Positions 26,959-36,956 of a DNA stretch of 61,459 bases are shown one piece after another. Numbering within the stretch: position 1 is the stretch's first letter; every line of letters starts with the position of its first letter. A program made the position numbers and the translations under genes. Source of the stretch: an uncultured Clostridia bacterium (GTDB lineage Bacteria; Bacillota; Clostridia; TANB77; CAG-508); the NCBI GenBank assembly GCA_944388045.1, contig CALXHG010000010.1, forward strand, positions 1 through 61,459, given 5' to 3'. The notes beneath the pieces were generated by a model that did no database searches, was not told where the DNA came from, and saw only the letters and a list, made by a program, of their open reading frames with translations.

Positions 26959-27290
26959 TAGGGTCAGTCCCTTTTTGTGTTGGGGTCGGTCCCTTTTTCG
27001 TCTGGTGCCAGTTCTGTTTCTGTCTGTGGTCGGTTCTAAATTATACCCTTATATAATTGCTTTGCAATACCGCGTAAGCGACCAAATGAGCGAAGCGAAT
27101 GCGATTTGGAGCAACCTACCTATTAAAATTCTTTAATAGGTTGCGACACACAAGGTATAAAAAGCAATTATATAAGGGTATAATTTAGAACCGACCACAG
27201 ACAGAAACAGAACTGGCACCGGACGAAAAAAGGACCGACCCCAGACAAAAAAGGGACCGACCCCAACACAAAAAGGGACCGACCCTAGAT
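26959..27290. repeat. Palindromic GGTCGGTCC element 2 with extended arms
   Basis: Left and right arms of about 100 bp are near-perfect inverted copies. Each contains GGGTCGGTCC units, the segment GGTGCCAGTTCTGTTTCTG and ATTATACCCTTATATAATTGC. The centre (about 27070-27155) holds GAGCGAAGCGAATGCG and a second hairpin with GCAACCTA and TAGGTTGC. It ends eight bases from the stop of the 27299 gene. Apparent frames through it are by-products. Confidence 0.85.
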
Positions 27291-27298
27291 ACAAAACA

Positions 27299-27763
27299 TT
27301 AATTATCTTTTTTCTTTCCAAAACTAATATCTTGAAATAAGAAATTTTTTACTTTTTGCCATGTAATCTCTTGATGTAAAAAGTCATTAATTTCTTTTTC
27401 TATTTTTTGCTCATATGGATTTAATTCAATTTTTATTTCTTTAAATAATACTGATTTTACTTTATTCCAAAAGCCTGTTTTTGCAGGTAAATTTGTTCCA
27501 ACATTTATTAAATTATCAGCATTCTCAGTAATTATTCCTTTATCTGAGTTATTTGTTGCAAAATTTCCATAAAAACCTGTATTGTTTACATTTTCAACTT
27601 TTCCATAAACTCCTGAATTTATTACATTTGTTGCATTTTCTGTACTTGTGCCATTATTAAAATTTGTTGTATTATAAATTCCATTTTGTTCTACATTAGG
27701 TTGTGTATTATTTTCAACATTAACTCCACCATAAACACCAGAAATATCTTCAATATTTGCCAT
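27299..27763 (-). CDS. Hypothetical protein with Asn-rich repeats
   Basis: The first 90 of 154 residues are Asn/Thr-rich with the recurring motif SGVYG/NGIYN/SGVYG/TGFYG. The last 60 residues form a compact-looking domain (GFWNKVKSVLFKEIKIELNP, then FLHQEITWQKVKNFLFQDI) with two similar amphipathic halves. No signal peptide or membrane helix is visible, and I recognise no family. AGGAGG precedes the ATG. Confidence 0.65.
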   Translation of the reverse strand: MANIEDISGVYGGVNVENNTQPNVEQNGIYNTTNFNNGTSTENATNVINSGVYGKVENVNNTGFYGNFATNNSDKGIITENADNLINVGTNLPAKTGFWNKVKSVLFKEIKIELNPYEQKIEKEINDFLHQEITWQKVKNFLFQDISFGKKKDN

Positions 27764-27896
27764 ATTTATTCCTCCTTTGTAGTATAATAATATATAAATT
27801 TTCTATTTTATTTATATAATATTTCAAATAATATTTCAAGAAAAATTATATTAAATTTATATTACAAATTTATTACATTTAATTTTTATTGCTCAT

Positions 27897-29211
27897 TTAA
27901 ATAATTTCTCCAATCACATCTTCAATTTCTGCTTTAATTATTTTTACTTTTTTTATCTGATTCTCAAAATTTTCATTTGTTTTACATTTAACTAAAATAA
28001 AATTTTGAGTATGACCTTTAATGTATTCATCTCTAGGTTCTTCAAATAAAACTTCAAAATTCTTCCCTATTATTTTTTCATTATATTCCTTCTGATTTTT
28101 ATCAGATAATTCTATTAATTTCTTACTACGAATATTTTTGGTTTCTCCAGATATTTGATTTGGCATTTTAGCTGCTATAGTACCTTTTCTTGGAGAATAT
28201 GGAAATACATGCATTTTATAAAATTTTATCTTTTTTAAAAACTCATATGTTTTTTCAAATTCTTGTTCTGTTTCTCCAGGGAATCCGACAATAACATCTG
28301 TTGTTAATATTACATCTTTATAATATTTTCTTAAAATTTCTGTTATTTGAAAAAATTCACAGGTTGTGTACTTTCTATTCATTTTTTTAAGTGTTTCGTC
28401 ACATCCACTTTGTAATGATAAATGAAAAGAATGACAAATTTTATCTAATTTAATTAATCTTTTCATAAAATCTTCTGTTATAATTTTAGGTTCTAATGAG
28501 CCTAATCTTATTCGTGTAATTCCATCTATTTCATTTATTTTTTCTAATAAATCAATTAATCCAATATTTTCTTCAAAATCTTTTCCATATGAAGCAAGGT
28601 GTATTCCTGTTATAACAACTTCTTTAATTCCATTTTGTGCTATTTTTTTTATCTCTTTTATTACATTTTCAATTTTTCTACTGCGAATTCTCCCTCGTGA
28701 ATATGGAATAATACAATATGAACAAAATTGATTACATCCATCTTGTACTTTTATTACTGCTCTAGTTTTTTCTGTATAAGATATTTCACCAAATTCATCA
28801 AATTCTTTTTGTTTTGAAATATCTTTTACTGAAATAATTTTTCTATTTGTTTCTAAAAATTTTTCTATATAATTTACAATATCCTTTTTTTCTTCATTAC
28901 CAAGTACTAAATCTATTTCTGGCATTTTTTCTAATTCTTCTTTATAACTTTGTACATAACATCCAACTGCAACAATTATTGCATTTTTATTTTTCTCTTT
29001 AACTTTTCTTAGTGCTTGTCTTGATTTCCTATCTGCGATATTAGTAACAGTACAAGTGTTTACAATACATATATCAGATATTTCTTTACTACTATCTACT
29101 ATATTATATCCTTTTTCTCGAAATTTCTGAATCATTCCATTAGTTTCATATTGATTAACTTTACATCCGTAATGTAATAAATGAAATATTTTTTTGCTTG
29201 TTATTATTCAT
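27897..29211 (-). CDS. mtaB: tRNA methylthiotransferase MtaB, +1 frameshift at CGG
   Basis: MtaB is a radical-SAM enzyme that adds a methylthio group to t6A37 of tRNA. The main frame holds VNTCTVTNIADRKSRQ, the radical-SAM motif CNQFCSYCIIPYSRG, GFPGETEQEF and a C-terminal TRAM domain. Its N-terminal cluster motif is split between frames. The ATG at 29211, preceded by AAAGGAAAG, opens MNNNKQKNISFITL and then meets CGG (29169-29167), ATG, TAA. Moving +1 gives GGA TGT and restores TLGCKVNQYET, the family hallmark with the first cluster cysteine. The span is 3n+1 nt and the product has 437 residues. An internal start at 29135 would lack that cysteine. Confidence 0.92.
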
Positions 29212-29242
29212 TAATTTTCACTTTCCTTTTAAATGATAATAA

Positions 29243-30178
29243 TTATTCATTAAATATAGGTGTTTTATCATTTAAAGATGCACCTATAATACCTGCATCA
29301 TTTCCTAATTTAGCAAGCTTTAAAATTATATCATTTCTTTCATTAAAAAGCAAATTTGTTGTTAATATTTTTTGTTTAAGAAGCTCTAGAAAAATTTCAC
29401 TATAATCAACAAAACCTCCTCCAAATACTATTATTTCTGGTTCAAATATATTAATTAAATTAGAAACTCCTATTGCAAGATTTTCTATATATAGATTAAT
29501 TAAATATTTTAGTCTAATATCATTCCAATTTTTTATAATAAATTCTTTAATAAAATCGTTATCTAAATTATGTATGCAGAATTCTTTTGCAATTTTTTCT
29601 TTTAATCTTTTTATACTTGCATATGTTTCAAAACATCCTCTTTTTCCACAACTACACAAATTCCCATTTTTTTGTATAATCATGTGACTAAATTCATATC
29701 CAGGAACTTTTTTTGCTTCTAAAATGCTTCCATTATATATAACTGCTCCTCCTACCCCTGTTCCTATACATAAAAATAATCCATTTTCATACCCTTTTAA
29801 ATTTCCATATTTCAACTCTGCCAAAGCAGAACATTTAGCATCATTTCTTAAATGTACTTTAATATTGGTTTTTTCTTCTATTATTCTTCCAATATTATAA
29901 TTATCTATTTCAAGATTAACAGCACGTATTATTGTTGTTTTATTTACAGTTCCAGGCACAGCTATTCCTATATTTTCTATTTTATTATTTTCTTTAAAAA
30001 CATTTATCTTTTCTATTATAAAATTTTCTAATTCTTCTTTTAAATTTTCTTTATGAATAGCATCTTGTTTTAAGTCACCTTTTATTATAATCTTCTCTTC
30101 TTTGTCAACAATTATCCCTTTTTCATCTACTAATCCTATTCCAATATGACTACCACCTATGTCAATTCCTATTTTCAT
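29243..30178 (-). CDS. ROK-family sugar kinase (glucokinase-like)
   Basis: The 311-residue protein begins MKIGIDIGGSHIGIGLVDEKG (phosphate-1 site), has LRNDAKCSALAELKYG with the catalytic Asp, CIGTGVGGAVIYNG and the zinc motif CSCGKRGCFETYAS. These define the ROK kinases, which phosphorylate glucose or other hexoses. No DNA-binding domain is present. It lies 31 nt upstream of mtaB and 25 nt after a small anchored protein gene, probably in one operon. Confidence 0.93.
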   Translation of the reverse strand: MKIGIDIGGSHIGIGLVDEKGIIVDKEEKIIIKGDLKQDAIHKENLKEELENFIIEKINVFKENNKIENIGIAVPGTVNKTTIIRAVNLEIDNYNIGRIIEEKTNIKVHLRNDAKCSALAELKYGNLKGYENGLFLCIGTGVGGAVIYNGSILEAKKVPGYEFSHMIIQKNGNLCSCGKRGCFETYASIKRLKEKIAKEFCIHNLDNDFIKEFIIKNWNDIRLKYLINLYIENLAIGVSNLINIFEPEIIVFGGGFVDYSEIFLELLKQKILTTNLLFNERNDIILKLAKLGNDAGIIGASLNDKTPIFNE

Positions 30179-30203
30179 AAATTTTGCTCCTTACTTTTAG
30201 AGT

Positions 30204-30704
30204 TTATTTCCTTTCAATTTTTAATTCATATGCTGTAGCAATATCTTTTGTTGAAGTTGCTGTTATATATCCTGTTTTTCCTTGTTTTAATTCAGGAAAT
30301 GTTGTTTCAACCTTAGCAATTTCATTACCATTTTCATCTAAAAATACTAAATCTATTAAATAACTTTTTAAATCTTTATTAAGTGTGTTTTCTACTTTTG
30401 CATTAAATATTGATATACTTTCTCCTGCTTCAATTTTTATGTCTTTTATTTGTAAATCATTAAACATTATTCCTTCTTTAATTTTTGGAGAATTATTAAT
30501 TTTTAATCCATCTTTATCAATTTCACTATTAGTCAAATTAGACATATCAATTTCGCTTTCTGCAGAAGATACACTTGGTTCTAAATTAAAGTAATCTTCT
30601 TTATTGTCTTTTTTTATATATTTTAAAAAAATAATTGTCAAAATAATTATTACAATAACAAATAATATTATTGCAAATAATATTTTCTTATTTTTTATTT
30701 TCAT
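30204..30704 (-). CDS. Membrane-anchored protein with FxLYD-like domain
   Basis: The 166-residue product has one N-terminal helix (ILFAIILFVIVIIILTIIFL) and a C-terminal beta domain resembling FxLYD/DUF-type Ig-like folds (IFNAKVENTLNKDLKSYLIDLVFLDENGN, then PELKQGKTGYI). The start at 30704 follows GAGAAAGGAATTGA; the frame extends further without support. Function is unknown. Confidence 0.7.
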   Translation of the reverse strand: MKIKNKKILFAIILFVIVIIILTIIFLKYIKKDNKEDYFNLEPSVSSAESEIDMSNLTNSEIDKDGLKINNSPKIKEGIMFNDLQIKDIKIEAGESISIFNAKVENTLNKDLKSYLIDLVFLDENGNEIAKVETTFPELKQGKTGYITATSTKDIATAYELKIERK

Positions 30705-30863
30705 ACTAAATTCAATTCCTTTCTCATTTTGCTCAAAAAAACATATATAATTTTTTATGATATTTATTAAAGTCAAATAGGAAATCATATTTTTTTAAGC
30801 CCTTCAACCTAAAGTTCATATCATTTCCTATTCAACTTAATTTTTTTGCTAATTATACTTTTT

Positions 30864-33800
30864 TTAAAAACCTGCATTACCTGAATTGCTATTAGGATCT
30901 AATTCTACTTTATATTCTTGTCTTATTTCTTTTTCATTTCCAATATTGTCTATTGCTTTTACATAAAGTATATATGTTCCTATTTCTAGTTGTTTTTGGT
31001 TTAAAGATACTCTATCATTAAAATCTTTATAAACAATTCTTTCTCCATCTTTTACCCATGCATATTGTGCCTCTTTTAATCCACTTATTCCAATATCTTG
31101 AACAGTTATTGTAATATTTATATCTACAGTATCATTTAGATTAGAAACAATAAAAGTATTTTGATTTGGTAAAGAATTTATTATAATTTCTGGTTTTTGA
31201 TTATCATAATTTATTACATATTCCCTAGTTTCTTCTGATTGGTTTCCAACATTATCTACTGCTTTTACATATAATGTATATGTTCCAATACCTAGCTGTG
31301 TTTTATTTAATGTTATACTTTCAGATAATGGTTCATAATTAATATTTTCACCATCTTTTACCCATGCATATTGTGCTTCTTTCAATCCACTTATTCCTAA
31401 ATCCTCAACATTTATTGTTATACTTAAATCTGTTGTTGCATTTGGATTTGCTAAAATAAATGTATTTTGATTTGGATTTGATTGAATTGTAATTTTGGGA
31501 GCTTGATTATCATAATTTATTGTATATGTTCTTGTTTCTTCTTTAACATTTCCTGCATTATCTGTTGCTCTTACATATAATGTATATGTTCCTATTCCAA
31601 GTCTTGTTTTATTTAAAGTTATATTTTGGTCAAAATCTTCGTAATTTATTCTTTCTCCATCTTTTACCCATGCATATTGAGTTGTTCTTAATCCACTTAC
31701 TCCTAAATCTTCTGCATTTATTGTAATATTTAAATCCATTGTACTATTAGGTTTAGCTAAAATAAATGTGTTTTGGTTTGGATTTGTTTCTATTGTGATT
31801 GATGGCAATTCTGTATCTATATTATTTATAGTTATCTGTTTTTCTTCAACTATATTTCCATCATTGTCTTTTGTTCTTGCATAAATTGTTCTATTTTCTG
31901 TTACATTAACTCCCATATAGTAATCTCTTGTTGTTGTCCAATCATTTCCATTTACACTATATTCTTTTGTATTTGTAATATCATAAGGATATTTTATCAT
32001 TACTGTAACATTTTTATTTGTAAATCCTGTTGTTATATCTGCTTTCATTTCAATACTATCTACATCTTCTGTTAATGATGTACAATAATAATTTTCTGCA
32101 TTTGTATATGAATATGGCATATAACCTGTTCTTGGCTTTAAGATTCCATTATAATTTGTATATTTGCTTTTACTAATAATTGCTCCATTGAAAAATTCAA
32201 ATTCATAAGTTTCATCACTTAATCTTACACCATATGTTTCTCCATAAACTACTGGATTTAAATTTGTTAAAGTATCTTCTTCTCTTCCTATTGTTATATT
32301 TCCTGATGTATCAGAATAAATTCCATATGCTTTTCCTTCTACTCTTCCTCCATATAAATTGGTTATTCCTATAGAATGAATTCCATTAGCATTTATTCCA
32401 ACAACTTTTCCTCCAGTCATTTCTACTACAGAACTACTATCATTATTATATATTCCATAATATCCCAAAATTTCTCCATCATGTATGTTGATATTAGATG
32501 TTGGAGATTCATTAACAATTCCTCTTGCACTACTTGACGAAGCTGTTGCCTCTACTTTTCCGTCTTCAATATTAATTGTTCCAGAATTATTAAATATTCC
32601 ATAATAATATCCTCTAACCCAAACATTATCATTTATATTTACAATTGCTGTATCACAATCATTGTAAATTGGTTTATAGGTTTCTGATTTTGAGGTATTT
32701 TCTATTACAACATCTCCATTAACTAAAAGTGTTCCCTTATTTGTTATCGTATTTGTTGCTGATTCTGATGTTGTAATTTTTGAATTTTCATCACCTGTTA
32801 TTTCAAGTTGTATATCTTCACTAACTAATATTTCTGATTCTCTTTTTAATTCAAATTTTTGTAAATCAATTTTAACATGTTTATCAATTGTTACTGAAGA
32901 TTTATCTGTATAACTATTTAATAATTTTATTGTTGAAATTGATTCTGTATCTGCAACTTCTAATGCTTGTTGTAAAGTAGTTGTATAAGTATTATTATCC
33001 ACTACATAATTTATTTGTGTTTGGAATGTGCTTACATCTGAAATATTTCCAGCTTCATCTTGTACCCACAAATAATATTGCGTATCTGCTTCCAAATCGT
33101 CTAATGTAAATTCCAGATTAGTTTGCGGTATCCATTTACTACTTTCCGTCGGCGGTGTACTATCTTTGCTTATATACATCTGTTTTAATCCAGACAGGTC
33201 TTCTGTAACTTTTACACCTATTATTACTTTATTACCACTTGAAAGCAATTCTGTTTCAACTACTGGCTTAGTTAAATCTAATCTCATTGGATATGAAATT
33301 GATTTTTTACTATAATCTTGTGTTTCTTCATCAAAAACTGCTCTAAAATATAATTTATCAGCATAACCTTCTAAAACATATTTAAATGTTACATCATTTC
33401 CCTGTTTATTATATTCATGAAAATATATCAAGTATGCTGGAACAACCAATGCTTGGAAATAGAAAGAATCTTCTCCAATTGATGTATTTTCATCTTTATA
33501 ATATCCAAAATGGACATAATACTTTTTTCCACCATTTAATATTTTAGCTTCAACAATTTCATTATTTCCTGTTGCTTTAATCCAATAATCACTATTTGGA
33601 TTAAATGTTGGTGGTTCTTCGCTTTCAGTTATTTCTATATATCCAAAATCATGATTTTCTTCACAAGAAACAGTTCCTGCTATTTGTATTAATAAATTAA
33701 GCCAAGGATAACTAGTTAAATCTAATATAAGATAGCCCTGTGCAAGTGAATCATTAATATTGACATTATTAGGTCGTAAAACAAGTTGTTCATCATATTC

Positions 33801-34886
33801 ATAATAATAGTTTTCATTTCCTTTATATACATTTCCTAGCATTTCATTCAAAAAAGATTCAAGATCATAACCAGATAAATCTATCATATCTGTCCACGAA
33901 TATCCATCTTGAGAATACTGGTATTTTTGTACGGTTTTCCCTGATCCTGATGTATCTATACTTAAATGCCCATATACCTGTTGATTTGTCCATTCGCCAT
34001 GATAATCTTCTCCATTTTCATCATTATATTTTGCAACAAGTACTGGAATTGTCTTATCTATTAAAACATAATATGGCTCACTTGTTGTAACATTTCCTAA
34101 ATTATCCTCTGTTGTAACGTAAATAGTGTAAGTTCCTATCTCTGTTAATGTAATTGGTCCATCTATATTTTGCCATTCTGGTACAGTTAAAGAATTTTTT
34201 AAAATAGACATTTTTGTATCTTTATGTCCTGATTCATAATCTGTTCCATCAAATTTTTCTATAAATACATTATAACTTGTCCATTTTCCAAAATTATAAT
34301 TTCCTAATACTGTTACATTATCATCAGGATTTATTTCTGTTGCTTTTATATAACCTACAGTTGGCTTTTCATTATCTAGATTTCCTACAGTTAATCTTTC
34401 TGAATAACTTATTTCTTCATTGTCATTTTTTATATAAAATCTATATATACCATTTTTCTTTATAACTATCTCTTTTGTTATATTACTTTTTTCATCTTCT
34501 CCTGCTTCTATCCATTCTATTTCACTTACATTTGTATCATATTCGGCGAATGCATAAAATGCAATATTTCTTGTTGTTCCTTCTTTTTTGTTAGCACTTC
34601 CAACTAATGTAATTTCTTTAAGCCATGTATTTGTTAAACTTGGATCTTTAAATTGGATGGTTACATTCATATCTTGATCTGATAAGTCTTCTTCTTCTTT
34701 AGCATAATTATCTTGAATTTGACTTAAATCTTCTTCTACTCCTTGAGATTTATATACTAACTTTATATATGTAAGACCTAATGCAATAGTAAAAAATATG
34801 CATGCTACTAACACAAATAATGTAATTGAACCTTTTTCTCTTCTTTTATTTGAAACATAATAATTACTACCTTTTTTGGAATTCAT
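30864..34886 (-). CDS. Large surface protein with Ig-like repeats and a beta-solenoid
   Basis: The 1340-residue protein has an N-terminal segment REKGSITLFVLVACIFFTIAL, reminiscent of a prepilin-like or type II anchor helix. Ig-like domains follow (for example LTEIGTYTIYVTTEDNLGNV). Residues about 630-920 form a glycine-rich beta-solenoid with repeated short strands (INIEDGKVEA, NINIHDGEILGYYGIYNN). Three near-identical repeats of about 105 residues end the protein, each with QYAWVKDGE and GTYTLYVKAVDNVGN. There is no LPXTG motif; the C terminus is NSNSGNAGF. It is probably a cell-surface adhesin or matrix protein. Confidence 0.75.
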   Translation of the reverse strand: MNSKKGSNYYVSNKRREKGSITLFVLVACIFFTIALGLTYIKLVYKSQGVEEDLSQIQDNYAKEEEDLSDQDMNVTIQFKDPSLTNTWLKEITLVGSANKKEGTTRNIAFYAFAEYDTNVSEIEWIEAGEDEKSNITKEIVIKKNGIYRFYIKNDNEEISYSERLTVGNLDNEKPTVGYIKATEINPDDNVTVLGNYNFGKWTSYNVFIEKFDGTDYESGHKDTKMSILKNSLTVPEWQNIDGPITLTEIGTYTIYVTTEDNLGNVTTSEPYYVLIDKTIPVLVAKYNDENGEDYHGEWTNQQVYGHLSIDTSGSGKTVQKYQYSQDGYSWTDMIDLSGYDLESFLNEMLGNVYKGNENYYYEYDEQLVLRPNNVNINDSLAQGYLILDLTSYPWLNLLIQIAGTVSCEENHDFGYIEITESEEPPTFNPNSDYWIKATGNNEIVEAKILNGGKKYYVHFGYYKDENTSIGEDSFYFQALVVPAYLIYFHEYNKQGNDVTFKYVLEGYADKLYFRAVFDEETQDYSKKSISYPMRLDLTKPVVETELLSSGNKVIIGVKVTEDLSGLKQMYISKDSTPPTESSKWIPQTNLEFTLDDLEADTQYYLWVQDEAGNISDVSTFQTQINYVVDNNTYTTTLQQALEVADTESISTIKLLNSYTDKSSVTIDKHVKIDLQKFELKRESEILVSEDIQLEITGDENSKITTSESATNTITNKGTLLVNGDVVIENTSKSETYKPIYNDCDTAIVNINDNVWVRGYYYGIFNNSGTINIEDGKVEATASSSSARGIVNESPTSNINIHDGEILGYYGIYNNDSSSVVEMTGGKVVGINANGIHSIGITNLYGGRVEGKAYGIYSDTSGNITIGREEDTLTNLNPVVYGETYGVRLSDETYEFEFFNGAIISKSKYTNYNGILKPRTGYMPYSYTNAENYYCTSLTEDVDSIEMKADITTGFTNKNVTVMIKYPYDITNTKEYSVNGNDWTTTRDYYMGVNVTENRTIYARTKDNDGNIVEEKQITINNIDTELPSITIETNPNQNTFILAKPNSTMDLNITINAEDLGVSGLRTTQYAWVKDGERINYEDFDQNITLNKTRLGIGTYTLYVRATDNAGNVKEETRTYTINYDNQAPKITIQSNPNQNTFILANPNATTDLSITINVEDLGISGLKEAQYAWVKDGENINYEPLSESITLNKTQLGIGTYTLYVKAVDNVGNQSEETREYVINYDNQKPEIIINSLPNQNTFIVSNLNDTVDINITITVQDIGISGLKEAQYAWVKDGERIVYKDFNDRVSLNQKQLEIGTYILYVKAIDNIGNEKEIRQEYKVELDPNSNSGNAGF

Positions 34887-34990
34887 TTGTTTTCTATCTC
34901 CTTTTTTCTCATATGCTTCTTAAAATTAATTTATCATAAAATGTAAAAATAAGCAATAATATTGGATAAAAATTTTCATTTGATTTTTTT

Positions 34991-35011
34991 GGTATTTTAG
35001 GTTAAAATACC
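34991..35011. promoter_or_regulatory. 21-bp palindrome between divergent genes
   Basis: GGTATTTTA and TAAAATACC flank GGT. It lies in the 34887-35159 divergent region between the surface protein and smpB. A partial 'aacaatagcggac' repeat follows at 35018-35032. Confidence 0.5.
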
Positions 35012-35159
35012 AATTAGAAGAACAATAGCGGACTATTAAAGAATACTCTCAATTATTCTCTAATTTGTTCTCTACAAAAAATTTAAGTTTTCGGCTAAAT
35101 GTAGGAATTTTCAAAAGCTAGAAATTATATAAAAACATTAGAAAGGAATGAATTATTAG

Positions 35160-35630
35160 ATGAATATTAAGTTAATCGCAAAAAACCCTATAGCTTATCA
35201 TAATTTTAATATTGAAGATAAATTTGAAGTTGGAATTGTTTTAACAGGTACAGAAATAAAATCTATTAGATTGGGAAAAGTTAATTTAAAAGATAGTTAT
35301 GCTGGTTTTAAAGATGGTGAATGTTATTTATATTCTATGCATATAAGTCCATATGAACATGGAAATATTTTTAACAAAAACCCATTAAGAGATAGAAAAT
35401 TATTATTAAATAAAAAAGAAATTCAAAAACTTTATGGAAAATGTAAGCAAGACGGATATTCTTTAATCCCATTGAATTTATATTTTAAAGGTAGTATTGT
35501 AAAACTTGAATTAGGTTTAGGTAAAGGAAAAAAATTATATGATAAAAGACAAGATATTGCAAAAAAAGATGCAGAAAGAAGAATGCAAAAGGCTTTGAGA
35601 CAAAAAGCTAAAGAATACAATAAAGAATAA
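35160..35630 (+). CDS. smpB: SsrA-binding protein SmpB
   Basis: SmpB binds tmRNA and works in trans-translation ribosome rescue. The 156-residue protein has [50 protein letters not shown] and the basic tail [34 protein letters not shown] precedes the ATG. No tmRNA gene was seen in this window. Confidence 0.97.
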   Translation: MNIKLIAKNPIAYHNFNIEDKFEVGIVLTGTEIKSIRLGKVNLKDSYAGFKDGECYLYSMHISPYEHGNIFNKNPLRDRKLLLNKKEIQKLYGKCKQDGYSLIPLNLYFKGSIVKLELGLGKGKKLYDKRQDIAKKDAERRMQKALRQKAKEYNKE

Positions 35631-35657
35631 TAAGGAAATACTTATTATTCTTTATTT
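35622..35657. terminator. Terminator shared by smpB and fba
   Basis: AAAGAATAATAAG pairs with CTTATTATTCTTT around GAAATA. It overlaps the smpB stop codon and lies 21 nt from the fba stop, so it may serve both convergent genes. Confidence 0.65.
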
Positions 35658-35677
35658 AATTAAATTATTAATAATTT

Positions 35678-36610
35678 CTATGCTTTATTTGCAGAACCAA
35701 ATACATCTCTCATTTTATGAGAAACTGTTTCTTTTATAAGTTCTCTTGCTGGTGCAAGATATTTTCTTGGATCAAAAACACTTGGTTCTTCTACAAAAAC
35801 TTTTCTAACAGCTCCTGTCATTGCCAATCTTAAGTCTGTATCTACATTAATTTTTGAAACACCAGAAATACTTGCTTCATGTAACATTTCATCTGGAACT
35901 CCCTTTGCTCCAGGAATATTTCCTCCAAATTGATTACACATATTTACTAATTCTGGAATAACAGTTGAGGCTCCATGTAATACAATTGGAGTATTTGGTA
36001 TTTTTTCTTTTATTTGTTTTAATATATCAAATCTAAGTTTTGCTTCTCCTTTAAATTTATATGCTCCATGACTTGTTCCTATTGCTATTGCTAAAGAATC
36101 AACTCCTGTACGTCTTACAAATTCTTCAGCTTGATTTGGATCTGTGTATTTTGCATCAGAATCTGCAACATTAACATCATCTTCAATTCCTGCTAATTTT
36201 CCTAATTCTGCTTCTACTACGACTCCATGACTATGTGCATAATCTACAACTTCTTTTGTTAGTCTTATATTTTCTTCAAAATCATATTTAGAACCATCAA
36301 ACATTACTGATGTAAATCCATTATCTACACATAATTTACATGTTTCAAAGTCTGGTCCATGATCTAGGTGTATTGCTATTGGAATATTAGGATGTTCTTC
36401 AACTGCTGCTTGCACCATTTTCATTAAATATTGAATTCGTGCATATTTAATTGCACTAGATGATGCTTGTAATATTACAGGTGAATTATTTTCTGCAGCA
36501 GCATCTGTAATTGCTTGTATAAATTCCATATTATTTACATTAAATGCTCCTATTGCAAATCCTTCTTTCATAGATTTTTCAAACATTGCCTTTGTTGTTA
36601 CTAATGGCAT
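35678..36610 (-). CDS. fba: Class II fructose-bisphosphate aldolase
   Basis: The 310-residue glycolytic enzyme cleaves fructose 1,6-bisphosphate. Zinc-site residues are visible in AIHLDHGPDFETC, EAELGKLAGIED, AIGTSHGAYKF and VLHGAST. GAFNVNNMEFIQAI lies near the N terminus. The class II, metal-dependent form is expected in Clostridia. A strong promoter lies upstream. Confidence 0.97.
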   Translation of the reverse strand: MPLVTTKAMFEKSMKEGFAIGAFNVNNMEFIQAITDAAAENNSPVILQASSSAIKYARIQYLMKMVQAAVEEHPNIPIAIHLDHGPDFETCKLCVDNGFTSVMFDGSKYDFEENIRLTKEVVDYAHSHGVVVEAELGKLAGIEDDVNVADSDAKYTDPNQAEEFVRRTGVDSLAIAIGTSHGAYKFKGEAKLRFDILKQIKEKIPNTPIVLHGASTVIPELVNMCNQFGGNIPGAKGVPDEMLHEASISGVSKINVDTDLRLAMTGAVRKVFVEEPSVFDPRKYLAPARELIKETVSHKMRDVFGSANKA

Positions 36611-36676
36611 ATAAAATCACTCCTTTTTTATTTACTTATATAATAAGTATTATAATCTGTTCTTTTTTTCAAACTA

Positions 36677-36705
36677 ATTTTATTTCTAATTTAATTATTT
36701 GTCAA
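36677..36705 (-). promoter_or_regulatory. fba promoter
   Basis: On the minus strand TTGACA (36700-36705) and TAAAAT (36677-36682) are separated by exactly 17 bp, close to consensus. Confidence 0.75.
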
Positions 36706-36752
36706 GCAAAATAATACTTTTATATAAAATTGAGAATAAAGAAGTGTAAAAT

Positions 36753-36917
36753 TTATTGATGACACTCATAACTTCCACACATAGATTCATCAGGCTTAGA
36801 AGTATTTGTATTTGCTACAGGTACTACATTAATTGCAGTTAAAGTACATGTCTTACTATTTCTGTCTTGATATATACAACTACCTACTGTGCAATTTATT
36901 TTTTGATTTTTTTCCAT
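36753..36917 (-). CDS. DUF1540 small cysteine-rich protein
   Basis: The 54-residue product reads MEKNQKINCTVGSCIYQ near the start and has four further Cys-containing positions (KTCTLTAINV, SMCGSYECHQ). The spacing CxVxxCxY...CxxxxIxV matches DUF1540, a small probably metal-binding family common in Clostridia. AAAGGAATG lies upstream of the ATG. Its function is unknown. Confidence 0.8.
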   Translation of the reverse strand: MEKNQKINCTVGSCIYQDRNSKTCTLTAINVVPVANTNTSKPDESMCGSYECHQ

Positions 36918-36956
36918 TTTTCAATAACATTCCTTTCTTTTAAAGATATTTGATTA

